A stretch of DNA of 20,073 nt from UBA12545 sp051024685 (lineage in GTDB: Bacteria > Bacillota > DSM-521 > Neomoorellales > Neomoorellaceae): positions 1-20,073 of the forward strand of contig JAZHPA010000052.1 of assembly GCA_051024685.1 (NCBI GenBank). Reading direction: 5' to 3'. Positions within the stretch are counted from its first letter, which is position 1; each line of letters begins with the position of its first letter. Positions 1-6,653 of this stretch are shown in pieces. Under the pieces are notes generated by a model that saw nothing but the letters and a program-made list of their open reading frames with translations, searched no databases and was not told the DNA's origin. A program made the position numbers and the translations under genes.

Positions 1-72
1 GGCTACCGCTCAGGTTTAGTCGCTCGCTTCCAAGCCCAAGCAGGCCTGCCCTGCAAAAAGTGGGGATAACTC
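1..72 (+). repeat. Dispersed hairpin-rich repeat, copy A (right end only)
   Basis: This is the right-hand end of a repeat that occurs again at 6032-6273 (opposite orientation) and 19771-19995 (same orientation). Shared blocks are GCTCGCTT, the terminal motif AAGCAGGCCTG at 38-48, and an outer tail with AAAAAGTGGGGATAACTC ending at 72. The rest of the copy lies left of the window, so its central hairpin is not visible. From 73 to 204 I see no gene, only short local inverted repeats. Confidence 0.8.
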
Positions 73-204
73 AGGAACTTTGGCTGGATGCGCCAGGAAC
101 TTCGGCCCTGGACCTCTGGTGTGAAATTGATTCTTCAGGAAAGGAGCTTTTTGGGGCTGATGTTAATGCCCTGGCCGGCGCTAAGGTAGCGTGGGAGGGC
201 TCAT

Positions 205-236
205 AAAAAAGGAGCCGGCCTTCTATTGCCAGCCCC
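205..236 (-). terminator. Intrinsic terminator after prfB
   Basis: On the minus strand a 9-bp stem, GGGGCTGGC with GCCGGCTCC (two G-U pairs, 8-nt loop), is followed at once by six T. It begins at the last base of the prfB stop codon, so it probably ends the secA-prfB transcript. Confidence 0.85.
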
Positions 237-1343
237 TAAGCGCTGTTGCCCGCATGTTTCCGCAGGTAGGCCTGGATGAAGGGATCCAAGCACCCATCCA
301 TGACGGCCTGCACATTGCCCACTTCCACTCCTGTCCGGTGATCCTTTACCAGGCTATAGGGGTGGAAAACGTAAGAGCGGATCTGGTTGCCCCAGGCTAT
401 TTCCCTCTGCTCACCCCGGAGGCGGGCAAGCTCTTCCTCCTGCTCCTTCATCTTCCTTTCCAACAGTTTGGCCTTTAAAATTTTCATGGCCGCTAAGCGG
501 TTCGCATGTTGGGAGCGCTCGTTCTGACAGGTAACTACAATCCCTGTGGGCAGGTGGGTAAGCCGCACGGCCGAGTCCGTCTTGTTCACGTACTGCCCCC
601 CGGCTCCCTGGGACCGAAAAGTATCGATCTTAAGCTCGTCCGGTTTTATCTCAACATCGTCCTCAAATTCTACTTCCGGGATTACGTCCACGGAAGCAAA
701 GGAAGTGTGCCTGCGGCCGGCAGCATCGAAAGGAGAAATGCGCACCAAACGGTGCACCCCCTTTTCCGCTTTAAGGTAGCCGTAGGCATTCTCCCCCTTT
801 ACCAGCAGGGTGGCGCTTTTAATCCCTGCTTCCTCACCCTCCAGGTAGTCGAGGAGCTCCACCTCAAAGCCGTGGTCCTCAGCCCAGCGGGTGTACATCC
901 GGAGGAGCATGGCCGCCCAGTCCTGGGATTCGGTACCCCCGGCCCCCGGGTGAAGGGATAATATGGCATTGTTGCGATCGTAAGGCCCCGACAGGAGGGT
1001 CCCCAGGGCCACTTCTTCCACCCTACCTTCCAGGTCGGCCAGTTCCTGACTTATTTCCTCTTCGAGGGAGTCATCATTCTCCGTCAGAGCCAGCTCCCAG
1101 AGCTCATAAATCTGCCGCATCTTGGCCGCGAGGTTCTCAATGCGGTCCACCTTTTCCCTTAAGGCGGTTACCCGCTTGGTCACCGCTTCGGCCCGCTCGC
1201 GATCCTCCCAAAAGGCAGGGCTACCCATTTCTTCCTCCAGCCGGTCTATTTCTTCCTGGGCCGCCGCCAGGTCAAAGAGAAACCCTCAATTCTTCCAAAC
1301 GTTGCTTTAAGCTCTCAAAGCGGGGTTTTAAATCTTCCAGCAT
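236..1343 (-). CDS. prfB: Peptide chain release factor 2, with +1 programmed frameshift
   Basis: Release factor 2 recognises UGA and UAA stop codons and triggers peptide release on the ribosome. The gene is read in two parts. The first is 23 codons from ATG at 1343 to CTT at 1277-1275, followed by an in-frame TGA at 1274-1272. After skipping one T, reading continues at 1273 to the TAG at 236. The product is about 368 residues, the usual length. The first segment reads MLEDLKPRF and the second opens DLAAAQEE. The stop-codon-recognising SPF tripeptide is at about 203-205 and the catalytic GGQ at about 248-250. An RBS (AAAGGG) lies about 10 bases before the ATG. It starts 38 bp after secA stops, so the two are probably cotranscribed. 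A frame-blind call would begin at the internal ATG at 1228 and lose 38 residues. Confidence 0.97.
1271..1286 (-). promoter_or_regulatory. RF2 programmed +1 frameshift site
   Basis: The minus-strand sequence AGGGTTTCTCTTTGAC matches the bacterial prfB recoding site: an internal Shine-Dalgarno-like AGGG, a CTT slip codon, then TGA followed by C (a poor termination context). Low RF2 favours slippage, which gives autoregulation in known cases. Here the AGGG lies five bases before CTT, slightly farther than in the classical E. coli site, where a longer G run sits three bases away. Confidence 0.95.
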
Positions 1344-1381
1344 GGCTTTAACACCCTTTCCCTTGAAATTACGGCATTGCC

Positions 1382-4057
1382 TTAAGCCGAAAGGCCGCAG
1401 CACTTCTTATATTTTTTACCGCTGCCGCAAGGGCAGGGATCATTACGGCCTATCTTCTGTTCACGTCTGACGGGCTGCCGCGGCCCTTCCTCCTGGTAGC
1501 GGTTCTCAATAACCCGCCGCGGCCGCCTCTCCTCCGGAAGGGCTACCCGCACGTGGTAGAGATAGCGCACCACTTCTTCTTGGATAGAGGCAATCATTTC
1601 TTGAAACATCTGGTAAGCCTCAAATTTATACTCGATTAAAGGATCCCGCTGGCCGTAAGCCCGCAGGCCGATACCGTGGCGAAGCTGGTCCATGGCATCC
1701 AGGTGGTCCATCCACTTGGCATCGACTACCTTCAGGAGAATCAGCCTCTCCAGCTCTCTGAGAGTCTCCCTGCCCAGTTCCTTTTCGCGCTGCTGGTAAA
1801 GCTCCAAGGCCTTTTCCCGTAAAAAGGCGTATACCTCGTCTTTATCCATTTCCCTGAGCTTAGCGGCCAGGGTGGGCTCGGCACCCGGCAGGAAAAGCCT
1901 GCCTGCATATTCCAGGAAGCCTTCCCAGTCCCATTCTTCGGGGTATTTGCTGTCCCCGGCAAACCGCTCGATGGTGCGGTCCACCACGGTGGTTATCATG
2001 TCCTCGATGATGGGAGACAAATCGCCGCCCGTAAGGACTTGCCGCCGCTGGCGGTAGATGATCTCCCGTTGCTGGTTCAACACGTCGTCATATTCTAGGA
2101 CGTGCTTGCGCAGGTCAAAGTTGTGGGCCTCCACCTTCTTCTGGGCCGTCTCAATGGAGCGGGAAACCAGGGGATGGTCGATGGGCGTACTGTCGTCCAT
2201 CCCCAGCCGGTCCAGTATGCCGGTAATGTTTTCCGCCCCAAAGAGGCGCATGAGGTCATCCTCCAGGGAAATATAAAATCGGCTGGAGCCCGGATCTCCC
2301 TGGCGGCCGGCGCGGCCGCGCAACTGATTGTCTATGCGTCGGGACTCATGGCGCTCGGTGCCGATAATGTGTAGGCCTCCCAGGGCCACCACTTTCTGGT
2401 GTTCCGCCTCAGTCTCTTTCTTGGCTTCGGCCAGGAACTGCCGGTACACCCGCCGCGCCTCCTCCACTTCAGGGGAGGAAACCGGCCCCAAGCCTGTGGC
2501 CTCGGCAATAATCTCCGGAGCATATCCTGCCTTGCGCATCCTCTCCTTGGCCAGAAACTCCGGGTTGCCCCCCAGCATGATATCCGTACCACGGCCCGCC
2601 ATGTTGGTGGCAATGGTCACCGCACCCAGGCGGCCAGCCTGGGCTATAATTTCGGCTTCCTTTTCGTGATACTTGGCATTGAGGACCTGGTGGGGTATCC
2701 CCCGTTTCTTCAACATCTCGCTCAAGCGCTCTGACTTTTCAATGGAGATGGTACCCACCAGGACCGGCTGCCCCTTAGCATGCCGCTCGACAATCTCTTC
2801 TACTACCGCTTGAAACTTGCCTTTCTCCGTGCGGTAAATAACGTCAGGATAATCTATGCGGATCATGGGCTTGTGGGTGGGGATGACCACCACGTCCAGC
2901 CCGTAGATCTTGCGGAACTCTTCTTCCTCCGTAGCTGCGGTGCCCGTCATGCCGGCCAGCTTCTGGTACATGCGGAAATAATTTTGGAAAGTGATGGTGG
3001 CCAGAGTCTGGGTTTCCCGCTCGATCTTGACCCCTTCTTTGGCCTCAATGGCCTGGTGAAGGCCTTCGCTGTAGCGCCGGCCGAACATAAGACGGCCTGT
3101 GAATTCATCCACAATAATGACCTGCCCATCTTTAACCACGTAATCCCGGTCCCTCTTCATGAGGGTATGGGCTTTGAGGGCTTGCTGCACATGATGGGCC
3201 AGCTCTATATTGGCGTCATCGTAAAGATTATCAATGCCCAGCATTTTCTCAACCTTGGCCACCCCCGCTTCCGTCAGGGTCGCCACTTTGGCCTTCTCAT
3301 CCACCCGGTAATCCTCTTCCGGCTTCAGGCGGGGTATAATCCGGGCCACCGTGTAATACATTTCCGTAGGCTTTTCCGCCTCTCCGGAAATAATGAGGGG
3401 CGTCCGCGCCTCATCAATAAGAATGCTGTCCACTTCGTCCACTATGGCATAATAAAGATCCCGCTGTACCACATGATCCGGGTGTAAGGCCATGTTATCC
3501 CGCAAATAATCAAATCCGAACTCATTGTTGGTCCCGTAAGTGATATCCGCCGCATAGGCCCGGCGCCGCTCTGCTGCATCCAGGCCGTGAACGATGAGCC
3601 CCACAGTCAAACCTAAGAAGCGATAAATCTTACCCATCCACTCGCTGTCGCGGCGGGCCAGATAATCGTTTACCGTAACAATGTGCACGCCCCTGCCGGC
3701 CAGGGCGTTTAGATAAGCCGGCAACGTGGCCACCAGGGTTTTGCCCTCACCGGTTTTCATCTCTGCAATGCGGCCCTGGTGGAGTACAATGCCCCCCATG
3801 AGCTGGACATCAAAATGGCGCAAGCCCAGGACTCTTTTGGAAGCCTCCCGCACTACGGCAAAAGCCTCGGGCAGGAGCTCGTCCAGGGTTGCCCCTCTCT
3901 CCAGACGCCGGCGAAATTCCCCTGTTTTGGCCTGCAGCTCCACGTCGCTTAAAGCGCTTACTTCCGGCTCCAAAGCATTGATGGCCTCTACCTGGCGAGA
4001 AAGCTTCTTCAATTCCCGGGCATTATCATCCAGTATATTGCGCAAGAACCCAAGCAT
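1382..4057 (-). CDS. secA: Protein translocase subunit SecA
   Basis: SecA is the ATPase motor that pushes preproteins through the SecYEG channel at the cytoplasmic membrane. The 891-residue length is normal for a Firmicute SecA. Visible motifs: Walker A KTGEGKT at 101-107, DEVD at 207-210, the helicase-like MAGRGTD and GRAGRQGD motifs in the second nucleotide-binding fold, the helical scaffold region, and a C-terminal zinc-binding SEC-C tail with C875, C877, C886 and C887. The ATG at 4057 has a strong SD (AGGGGGGA) about eight bases upstream. It has its own likely promoter at 4130-4158 and a structured leader, and prfB follows 38 bp downstream. Everything looks intact. Confidence 0.98.
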   Translation of the reverse strand: MLGFLRNILDDNARELKKLSRQVEAINALEPEVSALSDVELQAKTGEFRRRLERGATLDELLPEAFAVVREASKRVLGLRHFDVQLMGGIVLHQGRIAEMKTGEGKTLVATLPAYLNALAGRGVHIVTVNDYLARRDSEWMGKIYRFLGLTVGLIVHGLDAAERRRAYAADITYGTNNEFGFDYLRDNMALHPDHVVQRDLYYAIVDEVDSILIDEARTPLIISGEAEKPTEMYYTVARIIPRLKPEEDYRVDEKAKVATLTEAGVAKVEKMLGIDNLYDDANIELAHHVQQALKAHTLMKRDRDYVVKDGQVIIVDEFTGRLMFGRRYSEGLHQAIEAKEGVKIERETQTLATITFQNYFRMYQKLAGMTGTAATEEEEFRKIYGLDVVVIPTHKPMIRIDYPDVIYRTEKGKFQAVVEEIVERHAKGQPVLVGTISIEKSERLSEMLKKRGIPHQVLNAKYHEKEAEIIAQAGRLGAVTIATNMAGRGTDIMLGGNPEFLAKERMRKAGYAPEIIAEATGLGPVSSPEVEEARRVYRQFLAEAKKETEAEHQKVVALGGLHIIGTERHESRRIDNQLRGRAGRQGDPGSSRFYISLEDDLMRLFGAENITGILDRLGMDDSTPIDHPLVSRSIETAQKKVEAHNFDLRKHVLEYDDVLNQQREIIYRQRRQVLTGGDLSPIIEDMITTVVDRTIERFAGDSKYPEEWDWEGFLEYAGRLFLPGAEPTLAAKLREMDKDEVYAFLREKALELYQQREKELGRETLRELERLILLKVVDAKWMDHLDAMDQLRHGIGLRAYGQRDPLIEYKFEAYQMFQEMIASIQEEVVRYLYHVRVALPEERRPRRVIENRYQEEGPRQPVRREQKIGRNDPCPCGSGKKYKKCCGLSA

Positions 4058-4062
4058 GGGAA

Positions 4063-4106
4063 ATATCCCCCCTAATAAGTCGAGGGGGATATACTACCCC
4101 CTCGAC
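4063..4106 (-). promoter_or_regulatory. Structured secA leader with mutually exclusive hairpins
   Basis: On the minus strand a perfect 10-bp stem-loop, GTCGAGGGGG (4106-4097) with CCCCCTCGAC (4088-4079), precedes the secA SD. The segment ATATCCCCC (4092-4084), made of loop plus 3' arm, is also perfectly complementary to GGGGGATAT (4071-4063), which contains the SD. One fold leaves the SD open and the other hides it. No T-run follows the first stem, so it is not a convincing intrinsic terminator. The regulatory role is an inference. Confidence 0.55.
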
Positions 4107-4129
4107 AACCCCCACTGCTTTCATTTCCT

Positions 4130-4158
4130 ATTTTAGCACGATCGTACCGGCAGCGCAA
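4130..4158 (-). promoter_or_regulatory. Probable sigma-A promoter for secA
   Basis: On the minus strand TTGCGC (4158-4153), a 17-bp spacer and TAAAAT (4135-4130) form a plausible promoter. A TG one base before the -10 box makes it an extended -10. The predicted start is near 4123, which gives a leader of about 65 bases. Confidence 0.55.
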
Positions 4159-4180
4159 TCACACCCCGTATGTACGGAAA

Positions 4181-4900
4181 TCAGCTCCTATGTAGGCAGA
4201 AACGGCACGCCAGGGCCCTTAAAACAGCTTTGGCCGCGGCTTGGAGCTCATCAGGGGCCTCGTCCAGAAAGGCTATACCGGCCAAGCGTTCCCGGCCGAC
4301 ATTACTCAGCAGGCCAACAACCACCAGTAAGGCCTGGGAACCGGCCACTTCCAGTTGCCGCAGATCTTCCAAAATTAAAGCATAGTTTTTCCCCAGGTAT
4401 TTCCCCACCGCTTCCAGGGTGGCGTGGGCCACCAGGAAACACCCACGGCCAGGCCAGTTGGCGCCCGTAGCATGGCCTTCGAAAAGGTTGCCCTCTCCTG
4501 TTTCTTCTTTTGCCACCTCTATTTTTACTTGTATCTTTACTTGTGCCTGTAAACCCTGGAAAGAAAAGTCTAAACTCTCCAACCTAAAACGCCCGCAGGC
4601 TACCAAGTAAGAACCCATTGGTTCCTTCAGCGCATCCGGCCACTGGTTTCCCTGGTCTTCTAACTGCGCCACGCTGATCTTTTTATGATCTAGGGGGGTA
4701 CCCAGTTGGACGAGGACAGCTGTTTCAATATCCCGAACCACCTGTTTGGGGTTGCGCTCAGGCGAAGCCAAAACATGGATCTCTTCTATTGAGCCCTCCG
4801 GGCCGGTTATCAGGCGAGCCGAAAGGACACCTTTCACTTGACAGATGACTCGTTCATATTTTGCTGCGTCGACTGCTTCTTTTCCTTTCTTTTCTGTCAA
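4181..4900 (-). CDS. Conserved-looking hypothetical protein between hpf and secA
   Basis: I do not recognise this 239-residue protein by name. It looks soluble: no signal peptide or membrane helix is evident. Two parts can be seen. Residues about 15-85 form a compact alpha/beta-type segment containing EEIHVLASPERNPKQVVRDI, which I associate with small domains in Firmicute hypotheticals. Residues about 100-235 include a glycine-rich stretch (GEGNLFEGHATGANWPG) followed by alternating strands and helices and end in a Cys-rich tail. The start is TTG at 4900, with GGGTGAG eight bases upstream. It lies after the hpf terminator and before the secA promoter, so it may be its own transcription unit. 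Function is unknown. Confidence 0.8.
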   Translation of the reverse strand: MTEKKGKEAVDAAKYERVICQVKGVLSARLITGPEGSIEEIHVLASPERNPKQVVRDIETAVLVQLGTPLDHKKISVAQLEDQGNQWPDALKEPMGSYLVACGRFRLESLDFSFQGLQAQVKIQVKIEVAKEETGEGNLFEGHATGANWPGRGCFLVAHATLEAVGKYLGKNYALILEDLRQLEVAGSQALLVVVGLLSNVGRERLAGIAFLDEAPDELQAAAKAVLRALACRFCLHRS

Positions 4901-4995
4901 TTCTGCTGCTCACCCTTTTCGCGTGAAATTTGTAAGAATCCCTAGTACTAATTCGCTTTCTAGTGATATTTCCCTTCCGGCTAAATGAAAGCGCA

Positions 4996-5038
4996 TAAAT
5001 AAAGGAGAAACTAGTCATAATTGTACCAGTTTCTCCTT
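4996..5038 (-). terminator. Intrinsic terminator after hpf
   Basis: The perfect 11-bp inverted repeat AAGGAGAAACT (5002-5012) and AGTTTCTCCTT (5028-5038) has a 15-nt loop. On the minus strand it is followed by the T-rich TTTATTTAT. The stem is AT-rich, so termination may be incomplete. The remaining intergenic bases, 4901-4995, show no clear promoter. Confidence 0.65.
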
Positions 5039-5062
5039 GGTTAACCAAAAATATGTTTTGCT

Positions 5063-5605
5063 TTACAATTCTGGTTCTATTAGCCCGTAATTACCATCTT
5101 TGCGCCGGTAAAGTACGTTAACCTGTTCAGTTTCGGCATTGGCAAAGACAAAAAAGTTGTGTCCTAGAAGGTTCATCTGCAAAATAGCCTCTTCCACCGG
5201 CATAGGCTTTACCAGGAAACGCTTTGTGCGTACAATTTTGGGCTCGTCAGCCCCCTCGTCTGCCTCCTCGCGAGCCGGGTTAGCCTCCGCCCATTCCTTG
5301 AAGGTGTTATTATTCTTTACTCTGCGGGCCAATTTGGTCTTATATTTTTCAATCTGCTTTTCCAGTTTTTCCATGACCAGGTCTATGGAACTGTACATGT
5401 CGCCGGTGGCTTCTTCACCGCGCAGTAAATATCCGTCCAGAGTCACTGTCACTTCCACAATATGTCTGTCTCTGGCCACCGACATATTGACCTGAACCTC
5501 AACATTCTCCCCCAGAAATTTTTCTAGTTTACCCAACCGTTTTTCCGCATAACGGCGCAAGGCGTCTGTGATTTGTAAATTTTTTCCACGGACCATTATC
5601 CGCAC
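5063..5605 (-). CDS. hpf: Long-form ribosome hibernation promoting factor (RaiA/HPF)
   Basis: Long HPF binds the decoding region of the 30S subunit and, through its C-terminal domain, pairs ribosomes into inactive 100S dimers in stationary phase. The N-terminal S30AE domain (VRGKNLQITDALRRYAEKRL onward) and the C-terminal dimerisation domain (from about KIVRTKRFLVKPM, ending VLYRRKDGNYGLIEPEL) are both present, joined by an acidic linker. I prefer GTG at 5605: it has AAGGGG about ten bases upstream and gives 180 residues that align with the family from the first residue. An ATG at 5656 would add 17 residues with no family counterpart. It lies 83 bp after csp, beyond the csp terminator, and is followed by its own terminator. 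Confidence 0.95.
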   Translation of the reverse strand: MRIMVRGKNLQITDALRRYAEKRLGKLEKFLGENVEVQVNMSVARDRHIVEVTVTLDGYLLRGEEATGDMYSSIDLVMEKLEKQIEKYKTKLARRVKNNNTFKEWAEANPAREEADEGADEPKIVRTKRFLVKPMPVEEAILQMNLLGHNFFVFANAETEQVNVLYRRKDGNYGLIEPEL

Positions 5606-5686
5606 CGACGGAACACCCCTTGCTTCGTATATTGTTGCTAGTATATTATTTTCCATTCATCCGCCCCATCTCCTGCCACTATCACT

Positions 5687-5712
5687 AAAAAGCCCCGACC
5701 TAAGCCGGGGCT
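5687..5712 (-). terminator. Intrinsic terminator after csp
   Basis: Minus strand: the 7-bp stem AGCCCCG with CGGGGCT (8-nt loop), followed by five T. It starts six bases after the csp stop codon and lies in the leader of hpf, so hpf either depends on read-through or has a promoter I cannot identify. Confidence 0.85.
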
Positions 5713-5718
5713 GGTTGC

Positions 5719-5922
5719 CTAAAGTTTTACTACGTTGGCTGCCTGGGGACCGCGGGGTCCTTCCACTATGTCAAACTCCACTTCCTCGCCTGCAGTCAGA
5801 CTTTTGAAACCCTCTTCTTGGATGGCGGAATAGTGAACAAAAACATCCTTGCCATCCTCTCTTTCGATGAAACCGTACCCCTTCTGCGGGCTGAACCACT
5901 TGACCTTGCCGATCATCTTCAT
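5719..5922 (-). CDS. csp: Cold-shock protein, CspA/CspB family
   Basis: A single OB-fold cold-shock domain that binds single-stranded RNA and DNA and melts RNA secondary structure. The 67-residue product contains the RNP1-like KGYGFIE and RNP2-like VFVHYSAI motifs and the typical ending RGPQAANVVKL. The start is ATG at 5922, with GGAGGAAGG eight bases upstream. An open frame continues 16 codons further to 5970, but that part has no family match and falls in the leader. A near-consensus promoter (5989-6017) and a terminator bracket the gene, so it is probably transcribed alone from a leader of about 60 bases. Confidence 0.96.
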   Translation of the reverse strand: MKMIGKVKWFSPQKGYGFIEREDGKDVFVHYSAIQEEGFKSLTAGEEVEFDIVEGPRGPQAANVVKL

Positions 5923-5988
5923 TCTGTAAACCTTCCTCCCAACTATTTCTTGCACCCCAAGGTCCCTCAAAAACCCTGAAGTATTTTT

Positions 5989-6017
5989 ATTCTATCATAT
6001 GGATCACCCGAAGTCAA
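5989..6017 (-). promoter_or_regulatory. Sigma-A promoter for csp
   Basis: Minus strand: TTGACT (6017-6012), a 17-bp spacer and TAGAAT (5994-5989), each five of six to consensus. The expected start is near 5982, about 60 bases before the csp ATG. Confidence 0.8.
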
Positions 6018-6031
6018 ATTACAGTCGAGCT

Positions 6032-6273
6032 GAGCTATCCCCACTTTTTGCAGGGCAGGCCTGCTTGACTTGAAAGCGAGCGAGCAAGCCTTCGCGGCTA
6101 GCCCAGGCTTTAAGCTTTGGCCGCAAGCGGAGGCGGGGTCGAGGATAGGAGGTCCGAGACCGGCCCATCGGCAAGAACGCCGATTGGGCCGGGAACCCCG
6201 CCTTAAGCTTTGAGGCCGAGCAAAAGTCCTGCCCGCGAGGGTTTCTGGAGCGAGCGAAAGCCAAGCAGGCCTG
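6032..6273 (-). repeat. Dispersed hairpin-rich repeat, copy B (full)
   Basis: This full copy runs opposite to copies A and C. It is bounded by perfect 11-bp inverted terminal motifs, CAGGCCTGCTT (6056-6066) and AAGCAGGCCTG (6263-6273), 218 bp apart. A further tail outside the left motif, to 6032, is shared with A and C. The centre is a 13-bp stem, CCGGCCCATCGGC (6160-6172) with GCCGATTGGGCCGG (6179-6192, one bulged T), nested inside GGCGGGGT/ACCCCGCC arms. No plausible protein is encoded. It resembles a MITE or an ERIC-type repeat, but no transposase or target-site duplication is seen. Confidence 0.85.
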
Positions 6274-6394
6274 GAAGAAAAACGGGGGATCCCTCAGACA
6301 GTCGAAATCCTCTATTGCCGTACGGCCGCCAATTGAGACAGAGCCCTCGAATTGTGCCTGTGTTTGTGCTCTCCCCCGCTCGAAGCCAAAAGCC

Positions 6395-6600
6395 TGCTCA
6401 GCCTGTGGATGCTTTGGCAGGAAGGTGGGGACCATGCGGCGCGTAATCTCTTCTGCGCGTTCCGTCTGTCAGACGCTGTCTTGTCGAAAACACCTTCCTG
6501 CATCCTTAGGTTTAACCCCTTTTCCTGTGGATAAAGTGGATAAGTCTGTTAATAACCTGCCAATATTGCCTTTCTGCTGTGGACTTCGGTGTGGATGAGG
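6395..6600 (-). ncRNA. Candidate structured RNA, possibly a raiA-motif RNA
   Basis: This non-coding stretch between comFC and csp/hpf can form a compact multi-stem fold. One helix pairs 6508-6516 with 6548-6558 (nine pairs, one 2-nt bulge) around a loop holding two GTGGATAA words. The next pairs 6418-6427 with 6491-6500 (ten pairs) and 6407-6411 with 6501-6505 (five pairs). It encloses two hairpins, CGTCT/AGACG (6463-6475) and GCGC/GCGC (6439-6458). The raiA-motif RNA class is known to lie near raiA and comFC genes, and this position matches. Strand, ends and family membership are inferred, and no promoter or terminator is clear. The part from 6274 to 6394 shows only the short palindromes GCCGTACGGC and GGGATCCC. 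Confidence 0.5.
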
Positions 6601-6653
6601 AAAAAATATGTCGGATAAGGCCAAAATAAATACCCCGGCTTGTCGAACGGCCC

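Noticed and set aside
2780..3487. 235-codon plus-strand frame
   Set aside because: It lies wholly antisense to conserved secA codons and has no independent RBS or family pattern, so it is a shadow of secA.
4079..4106. Intrinsic terminator upstream of secA
   Set aside because: The stem is perfect, but neither strand has a T-run after it, and it lies between a plausible promoter and the secA SD.
4034..4124. 31-codon ORF overlapping the secA start (possible secM-like leader peptide)
   Set aside because: AGGA is one base from the ATG, too close for initiation, and no arrest-like motif is visible. Mentioned only as a possibility in the secA leader finding.
4854..5048. 64-codon minus-strand frame between hpf and the 239-aa gene
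   Set aside because: It runs through the hpf terminator and into the next gene in another frame. Its composition is lysine/arginine/serine-rich with no family pattern.
6032..6273. Insertion sequence
   Set aside because: It has TIR-like ends but is only about 220-240 bp, encodes no transposase and shows no target-site duplication, so it is annotated as a repeat only.
6019..6435. 138-codon minus-strand frame across repeat B and the candidate RNA
   Set aside because: No recognisable protein pattern. It is made of repeat and hairpin sequence and has no credible RBS.
6524..6600. Replication origin based on DnaA-box-like words
   Set aside because: There is no dnaA/dnaN or AT-rich unwinding element nearby, and the words fit loops of a structured RNA better.
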